From IMG/VR virus record IMGVR_UViG_3300026479_000047, positions 1-26,072 of that record: 26,072 nucleotides of DNA; one strand, 5' to 3'. The position numbers and the translations under genes are program-made. The stretch is from a virus. Below, one piece after another: positions 20,865 to 26,072 of the stretch; within the stretch, counting starts at the first letter, position 1; every line of letters starts with the position of its first letter. The notes under the pieces were generated by a model. That model had not been told where the DNA came from and ran no database searches. It saw nothing but the letters and a program-made list of their open reading frames with translations.

Positions 20865-23702
20865 ATGGCAAAAGAAGAAGTATTTTTTGGAATAAACATA
20901 GATACGGGGGAAGCGATAAAAGACTTTGGTACTCTTAAAAAACGAACAAAAGAGTTAAAAAAAGAATTAGACGGTACTAAAGTAGGCACTAAGAGGTTTA
21001 AAGAACTACAGACGGAGATAACTAAGAACCAAGGCACTATAAGACGTTTTAACCGTGAGTTAAGAGAAACTAAATCTTTAGCTACTAGAGTAGGACAAGG
21101 TGTTACTACAGCGTTTAAAAGAGTAGGCGTAGCTATGGCTGGAGCTTTTGCGGTAAGCGGTATCTTTCAAGTCGTTAAAAATGGTATTAAAACTTTCGCA
21201 GATTTCGAACAGAAAATAGCTGATGTAGGAGCAGTATCAGGAGCAACAGCGACAGAACTTAAAGAACTTGAGTTATCCGCTAGAGGTTTAGGTAAAAGCT
21301 CTATATTCACAGCTGAACAAGTAGCTGGACTACAGTTAGAATTAGCTAAGTTAGGTTTTACTACAGATGAGATTATAAGTGCTTCTGGAGGTATATTAGA
21401 CTTATCTACAGCTTTCAGAATAGATTTATCACAAGCAGCTTCTGTCACAGCATCAACTCTAAGAGCTTTTGGGTTAACAGCTGATGATACTACAAATTTA
21501 ACTGACTTAATGGCTGATGCGTTCTCTAGCACAGCTTTAGACATAGATAAATTCCAAGAATCAGTAAAACTAGTAGCTCCAGCTGCTAAATTAACTGGTG
21601 TAGCTGTTGAAGAAGTATCTGCTTTGCTTGGTGTTTTAGCTAATAACGGACTTAGCGGTTCAGTTGCTGGTACTCAGTTAAATAGAGTATTTATTGAACT
21701 TAATAAAAAAGGGCTTACACTTGAAGAAGCTATGATTAGGGTTAACAATGCTACCGACCCTTTTGCTGAGTCTTTAGCGTTAGTTGGAGATAGAGGTGGT
21801 AAAGCTTTAGCTATTTTCTCTACTCAACAAGAATCTTTAAAAGCTTTAAGAAAAGACTTTGCTAATGTAACAGGAGAAGCCAGTAAGCTAGCTAAAGCCT
21901 CTGGAGACACTTTAATTGGTGCTACTAAAAGACTACAATCAGCTTGGGACGAGTTTGTTTTAAGCTTATCTGAGACTGATTCCTTTATGGCTAGGATAAC
22001 TAGAGGAGCAGTAGAATTAGGTACTTCGTTTTTAGAACTTATCACTGATTCAGAAGAATTAAGTGAATCAATGGAAAAGCAAAGGATAGAGCTTAACGTT
22101 TTAATATCTAGGATTACTGACGCTAATATTAAAGAAGAGGATAGAATAGATCTTATACAGCAACTAAACAAAGAGTACCCTGAGTTTTTAGGCAACTTAA
22201 ACGCTGAAACAGCTACTAACGAAGAGTTAGCTATGAGATTAGGTGAAGTTAACCAAGAGATGATTAATAAAATTGCTCTTCAGTTACAAGATGAAAAATT
22301 ACAAGAGAAACTTAAAAAAGCAGCTAAATTACAAAATGAGATATTTGAAGAAGAAGGTAAAATTAGAGCTAGAATCATAGAACTTAATGAAGACTATAAT
22401 TTAGGGATAGCTACAACTGGAACCTCTTTTGAGAGGATGGCAAGCGCTGCTAAATCAGCTTTAGATGCTCAGACTATAATCACTGATAACTTCAAAACTG
22501 GTTTACCTACAGTAAATTCCCAAGGTAGAGCTAATGACAAATTAAGTAACTCGTTAATGTTCTTAAAAGATATTCAAGAAGACTATAACGAAGCACAACA
22601 AGAAGCAATTGACCTTCAAACGCAAAGACAAAGACTTGTTGAGTCTTTATTCGGTGGTGAAGACCCTAATGCACAAGCTGACCCTACTACTCCTGACGTA
22701 AGTACTACGGGGGATTCAAAAGCTACTAAGAAAACAGCAGAAGAGTTAGAAAAACAAAGGAAGCTTTACTTTGATCACGAAAGACTTAAGATAATGGTCT
22801 TAATGGATGGTGAAGAAAGAGAATTAGCTTTGATTGATCTTAAATACGAAAAAGAAAAGCAGAAACTCACAGAAGCTGGTCTAACAGAAGCCCAAATATT
22901 AGAAGCTAATGAGAGAGATAAGGAAGCTATAAGGCAGAAATATAGAGAGAAAGAAGAAAAAGCAGAAGATAAAAAACAAAGAGACCTTAAAAAGCTTAGA
23001 GATGCTGAAGCGAAATATGATAAAGAACAATTAAAAAAGAAAAAAGCGGACGCAGAGAAAGAAGCGGAAATTAATAACTCTAGATTTGATTCTGCGGCTA
23101 GTTTAGTTAATTCTACAATAGCTTTACTAGATAGAGATGAAAAGTCTAGAAAAAAGAACGGTAAACTCATAAAAGCTCTAGCTATTGCAGAGATTGCCAT
23201 TAACACACAAAAAGCTTTAATGAATGTAGAAGTTAACGAGAAATCGCCTTTATTTTTACCTAACTTATTTACGGGAGGTTTAGCTGGTTTAACTATTGGT
23301 ACTGTTCAAAAAATAGCTATAGCAGCACAAGGTATAGCAAGTGCAGGAATTGTTGCTAGCCAAAAGTTCGCTAAAGGTGGTATCTTAAGCGGTCCAAGTC
23401 ATGCACAAGGCGGTATTAAAACTAATCTAGGCGAGTTAGAAGGTGGTGAAGCTGTTATTAATAAAAAGTCTACTGCTATGTTTGGCGGTGCTTTATCTGC
23501 TATAAATGAAGCAGGAGGAGGTAAGAAGTTCGCTAAAGGTGGGGTTTTAGGAGTGCCTTCGACAGTTAATACACCAGACACAACAAATAGCCAAGTACTA
23601 AGAGCAATTAACAATATTAATATTAAACCTACAGTAAGTGTGGTAGAGATTAACGACGCACAAACTAGAATATCGGAAATTCAAAACAATTCAACATTAT
23701 AA
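20865..23702 (+). CDS. Tail tape measure protein, TP901 type
   Basis: 945 residues. A charged N-terminal coiled coil (about 20-75) precedes a hydrophobic segment (AGAFAVSGIFQV) and the PhageMin_Tail/TP901 core (about 115-330: TAEQVAGLQLELAKLGFTTDEI ... LGVLANNGLSGSVAGTQLNRVFIELNKKGLTLEEA). Long Lys/Glu-rich coiled coils (about 640-760) follow, then membrane-compatible segments and the typical Gly-rich end (KFAKGGILSGPSHAQGG, ELEGGEAVINKKSTAMF). It sets tail length; 945 residues predicts roughly 140 nm by the usual 1.5 angstrom per residue rule, less if only the helical part counts. A long non-contractile tail is therefore likely. Confidence 0.93.
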   Translation: MAKEEVFFGINIDTGEAIKDFGTLKKRTKELKKELDGTKVGTKRFKELQTEITKNQGTIRRFNRELRETKSLATRVGQGVTTAFKRVGVAMAGAFAVSGIFQVVKNGIKTFADFEQKIADVGAVSGATATELKELELSARGLGKSSIFTAEQVAGLQLELAKLGFTTDEIISASGGILDLSTAFRIDLSQAASVTASTLRAFGLTADDTTNLTDLMADAFSSTALDIDKFQESVKLVAPAAKLTGVAVEEVSALLGVLANNGLSGSVAGTQLNRVFIELNKKGLTLEEAMIRVNNATDPFAESLALVGDRGGKALAIFSTQQESLKALRKDFANVTGEASKLAKASGDTLIGATKRLQSAWDEFVLSLSETDSFMARITRGAVELGTSFLELITDSEELSESMEKQRIELNVLISRITDANIKEEDRIDLIQQLNKEYPEFLGNLNAETATNEELAMRLGEVNQEMINKIALQLQDEKLQEKLKKAAKLQNEIFEEEGKIRARIIELNEDYNLGIATTGTSFERMASAAKSALDAQTIITDNFKTGLPTVNSQGRANDKLSNSLMFLKDIQEDYNEAQQEAIDLQTQRQRLVESLFGGEDPNAQADPTTPDVSTTGDSKATKKTAEELEKQRKLYFDHERLKIMVLMDGEERELALIDLKYEKEKQKLTEAGLTEAQILEANERDKEAIRQKYREKEEKAEDKKQRDLKKLRDAEAKYDKEQLKKKKADAEKEAEINNSRFDSAASLVNSTIALLDRDEKSRKKNGKLIKALAIAEIAINTQKALMNVEVNEKSPLFLPNLFTGGLAGLTIGTVQKIAIAAQGIASAGIVASQKFAKGGILSGPSHAQGGIKTNLGELEGGEAVINKKSTAMFGGALSAINEAGGGKKFAKGGVLGVPSTVNTPDTTNSQVLRAINNINIKPTVSVVEINDAQTRISEIQNNSTL

Positions 23703-23703
23703 A

Positions 23704-23943
23704 ATGAGAGAAGAACTAGCAAAATTAACAGGAGTAGACAGAGAAGTTATAGATAAGCTTTTCAATGAGTTTTTAATAGATGGTCAAGCAGCTAGTAGAT
23801 ACATCGTTAGAAATGAATTTAAGGAAATTAAAAAAGCGCAACCTAAAAGAAGCAACCCCGATATATACTTTGAATTATCGGAAAAGTATAGAGTGAGCGA
23901 GTCTACTGTTTATAAGTGGGTGACAAATTATACACAATTTTAA
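23704..23943 (+). CDS. Small HTH protein between tape measure and protease
   Basis: 79 residues. The C-terminal part YFELSEKYRVSESTVYKWVTNY is a clear helix-turn-helix, like those of Mor/Trp-repressor-type or terminase-small-type proteins. The N-terminal part is helical. It begins 1 base after the tape measure stop. Its place at the boundary between tail and head genes suggests it could regulate the head operon that follows. DNA contact is inferred from the motif only. Confidence 0.7.
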   Translation: MREELAKLTGVDREVIDKLFNEFLIDGQAASRYIVRNEFKEIKKAQPKRSNPDIYFELSEKYRVSESTVYKWVTNYTQF

Positions 23944-23975
23944 AAACCGTAATTTTTTTTATTCATAATTAATAC

Positions 23976-23983
23976 TATAATTG
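23976..23983 (+). promoter_or_regulatory. Weak -7-like box before the head operon
   Basis: TATAATTG resembles TAnnTTTG with one mismatch and follows an eight-T run and AT-rich DNA. It overlaps the alternative TTG start of the protease. A separate promoter for capsid genes would make sense, but the match is weak. Confidence 0.3.
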
Positions 23984-23989
23984 AGCAAT

Positions 23990-25063
23990 ATGTGGTACAA
24001 CGCACAGAAAACAAACAATTTAGTAGAGGTTGACCTATTCGACGAAATCGGGGGATGGGGAATCTACGCTAAAGAATTAAAAGATGAATTATCTTCTATA
24101 ATTGGAAATCCTACCGAGGAAGTAGTAGTTAACATTAACTCGCCTGGTGGTTCTGTCTTTGAGGGTATTGAAATCTATAACTATTTAAAAGGGTTGCCTA
24201 ATAAAGTAACTGTAAAGATTAACAGTTTAGCTGCTAGTATCGCTACGGTTATCGCTTTAGGTGCAGATGAATTAGAGATTAGTGAAAGTGCTTTCTTTAT
24301 GATTCATAACCCATGGACAATGGCAGGCGGTGAGTCTGAAGATTTAAGGAAACAAGCGGACGTACTAGACAAGATTAAAGAAACTATCTTAAACATCTAT
24401 AAGAAGAACTCAAATCTATCCTTAGAGCGTTTAACTTCTTTAATGGATGAGGAAACATGGTTAACAGGTTCGGAAGCGTTAGAGTACGGATTTGCTACTA
24501 GATTAACTGAAGGAATGAATGTAGCTGCAATGGCTACTACTGAAATAGTAAATAATTTTAAAAATAAACCAAATAGCTTACAAATGGCAGAAGTACAAGA
24601 AGCAGTAGAAACTGTTGAAGAGGTAACTGTAGAAGCGACTGAACAAGTAGAAGCAGTAGAAACTGTTGAAGAAAATATTGAAGAGGTTGTTGAAGACGTT
24701 ACAGAAGAAAAGGAATCTATCCTAAATAAGGTTAAGGTTTTCTTAAACAATAAATTAGGCGAAGCGTCTAACGAACTATCTGACAGATACGGGGAAGTTT
24801 CAAACGAATTAAAAGAAGCTAAAGAAGCTAACGCAGATTTAAGCAACGAAATCGAAGAGACTAGAAACGTATTAGAAGAGTCGTACAAAGCTATGAACTC
24901 TCTAAAGGATAGTATCGAAGCTAAAGAATTAGAGATTAAAGAGCTTAAGGCTAAACTATCTGAAACAGAGGGCGAAGAATTAAAGCCAGTTACAGAGGTT
25001 AAAAATGAAGTAAAAACAAAAATGTCTTTTAGAGACGTAGTAAAGAATAAATTAAATAAATAA
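23990..25063 (+). CDS. ClpP-like prohead protease with scaffold-like C-terminus
   Basis: 357 residues from ATG 23990; an in-frame TTG at 23981 would add three. Residues 1 to ~180 are a ClpP/S14-type protease: oxyanion segment INSPGGSVFEG (49-59), catalytic Ser83 in NSLAASIATVIA, and His106 in MIHNPW, with an acidic residue in the following helix. From about residue 190 the protein becomes acidic and repetitive (EAVETVEEV twice) and then strongly coiled-coil to the end (about 235-340), like capsid scaffolds. An in-frame ATG at 24584 with an A-rich leader could start a separate scaffold protein. It matures proheads by cleaving scaffold and capsid precursors. Confidence 0.9.
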   Translation: MWYNAQKTNNLVEVDLFDEIGGWGIYAKELKDELSSIIGNPTEEVVVNINSPGGSVFEGIEIYNYLKGLPNKVTVKINSLAASIATVIALGADELEISESAFFMIHNPWTMAGGESEDLRKQADVLDKIKETILNIYKKNSNLSLERLTSLMDEETWLTGSEALEYGFATRLTEGMNVAAMATTEIVNNFKNKPNSLQMAEVQEAVETVEEVTVEATEQVEAVETVEENIEEVVEDVTEEKESILNKVKVFLNNKLGEASNELSDRYGEVSNELKEAKEANADLSNEIEETRNVLEESYKAMNSLKDSIEAKELEIKELKAKLSETEGEELKPVTEVKNEVKTKMSFRDVVKNKLNK

Positions 25064-25065
25064 AA

Positions 25066-26007
25066 ATGGCATTAGATTTAGCAGGATTATCAAATTACAC
25101 TTCTGAACACGCAGAAGAGTTTTTCGCAAAAGCAGTATTAAAGTCGAAGACTTCGGCACAAATGAACATCCTAACAGGATTCAAACCAGGTACGCACAAG
25201 CTACCAGACTTTTCACATGATTACGACTTGTTTCAAGACGGTTCAGCTTGTGGATTCAACGCACAAGGTGATTTAACAATTGAGCAAAGACAAATTATTG
25301 TAGAGTCTTTTAAAATCAACACACAGTATTGTGTTAGAGACTTAGAAGCTAAGTTTACACGTCAAATCATGCCAGCAGGTCAAGAGTATGACGGTTTAGC
25401 ACCAATCGAAGCAGGTTTATTAGCTGAGCTTTCTAAAGGTATCGCTAAAGCTGTAGAATTAACTTTATGGAGAGGTAACAAAGCAACAGCACCTAACGCT
25501 GTATCTTCATACGACTTAATGAACGGATTAGATAAAGTTATCGCAGACGAAACTGGTAACCTTGCATACGAAGGAGCTACAGGAGCTTTAACAACTTCTA
25601 ACATTATCGGAGCAGTTGAAGCACTTTACGAGAACTTAGGTTCTGACGCTTTCTCTGGAATTGATGAAGAGAATGACTGGGTAGTTTTAATGGGTGAAGA
25701 CAAAGTAAAGTTATACGAAAGAGCTTACAGAAACACTCACGGAGCTGTAGTATACAACACAGGATTTGAAAAGAGATTTGTAGACGGTACTAACATTGCT
25801 ATCGAAGGTGTAGGGGGTCTTAATGGAACTGATAAATTAGTTTTAGCTAGACGTTCTAACTTGGTTTTAGCTGTTGATTTAGCTAATGAAGAGCAAGACT
25901 TAATGGTATACATGGACCAAGATATGGAAAATGTAAGAGTTAAAGGTAGGTTTGCGATGGGTGTACAATTACACTTCCCATCTGAGGTTTCAGTAGATAA
26001 CTACTAA
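25066..26007 (+). CDS. Major capsid protein
   Basis: 313 residues, starting 2 bases after the protease-scaffold stop, the standard place for the capsid gene. Features fit an HK97-fold capsid: a helical N-arm, a central acidic alpha/beta region (LMNGLDKVIADE, then WVVLMGEDKVKLYE, a spine-helix pattern), and a C-terminal strand run (DQDMENVRVKGRFAMGVQLHFP). Codon choice shifts towards ATC, GGT, TTC and AAC compared with neighbours, as expected for the most abundant virion protein. The N-terminal segment lacks the long delta domain because the scaffold is fused to the protease. Confidence 0.88.
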   Translation: MALDLAGLSNYTSEHAEEFFAKAVLKSKTSAQMNILTGFKPGTHKLPDFSHDYDLFQDGSACGFNAQGDLTIEQRQIIVESFKINTQYCVRDLEAKFTRQIMPAGQEYDGLAPIEAGLLAELSKGIAKAVELTLWRGNKATAPNAVSSYDLMNGLDKVIADETGNLAYEGATGALTTSNIIGAVEALYENLGSDAFSGIDEENDWVVLMGEDKVKLYERAYRNTHGAVVYNTGFEKRFVDGTNIAIEGVGGLNGTDKLVLARRSNLVLAVDLANEEQDLMVYMDQDMENVRVKGRFAMGVQLHFPSEVSVDNY

Positions 26008-26024
26008 TAATAAGATTTAATAAC

Positions 26025-26046
26025 GGGGGTCTTCGGACTCCCTTTT
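26025..26046 (+). terminator. UUCG-capped terminator after the capsid gene
   Basis: GGGGGTC (26025-26031) pairs with GACTCCC (26036-26042) through 7 bp with one G-T pair, capped by the extra-stable TTCG loop and followed by four T. The short T tract suggests partial termination or RNA end protection of the capsid message. Confidence 0.8.
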
Positions 26047-26060
26047 AAAAAGATAACAAA

Positions 26061-26072
26061 ATGGCAGAATGT
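26061..26072 (+). CDS. Start of next gene (partial)
   Basis: ATGGCAGAATGT, with an A-rich leader after the terminator, begins a gene (MAEC...) that runs out of the window. It probably encodes another head or connector protein. Confidence 0.5.

Noticed and set aside
22775-23206. 143-codon minus-strand open frame inside the tape measure gene
   Set aside because: It is Ser/Phe/Leu-rich low-complexity sequence opposite the Lys/Glu coiled coil, a typical shadow. The same holds for 21167-21544, 21824-22195 and 24397-24888.

Overview
This window looks like a stretch of a tailed-phage genome (free phage or prophage) from a low-GC Bacteroidetes host, most likely a flavobacterium. Every credible gene is on the + strand and packed in overlapping operons. 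Translation starts lack strong Shine-Dalgarno sequences and follow A-rich leaders ending in ATG. Promoter-like sites match the Bacteroidetes -7 box TAnnTTTG, and the two secreted proteins end their signal peptides in the flavobacterial style (NAQ / SFSQ). These points come from the sequence; the exact host is inference.

Layout. (1) 1-6318, DNA metabolism: ERF annealase, PD-(D/E)XK exonuclease, a small protein with an SSB-like tail, two membrane proteins, a replisome-organiser-like protein, a RecA-fold (DnaB-like) helicase ATPase with a second SSB-like tail, a coiled-coil protein, a calcineurin-fold phosphoesterase, a homing endonuclease (NUMOD4-HNH) behind an unusual structured RNA/terminator, and a RusA-like resolvase. 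(2) 6373-11114, mostly accessory: small proteins, two secreted proteins, a MazG-like pyrophosphohydrolase fused to a DnaA domain IV-like DNA-binding domain, a C5-cytosine methyltransferase, a DUF2693-like protein, a Cys-rich zinc-binding-type protein, and a beta-class amino-methyltransferase flanked by an elaborate inverted-repeat structure. (3) 11238-13090, packaging: small and large terminase. (4) 13141-14637: T4 DenV-type pyrimidine-dimer glycosylase, a GIY-YIG nuclease, then a ~0.67 kb non-coding region with two families of direct repeats spaced about 21 bp apart, a strong origin/regulatory-site candidate. (5) 14638-23943, tail module: a tail assembly chaperone apparently made by -1 frameshifting, tail terminator-like and HK97-gp10-like proteins, beta-rich structural proteins, and a TP901-type tape measure. 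(6) 23990-26072, head: ClpP-like prohead protease with a coiled-coil scaffold-like C-terminus, and an HK97-fold-type major capsid protein followed by a UUCG terminator.

Most interesting points: the MazG/DnaA-IV fusion together with 21-bp TTATCC repeats in the non-coding region; a phage promoter module repeated three times; a kissing-loop-capable terminator before the homing endonuclease; the three-way-junction structure beside the solitary methyltransferase; and a gene order with tail genes before the head protease/capsid and no portal gene in the window. Functions were assigned by reading motifs; no database search was run.
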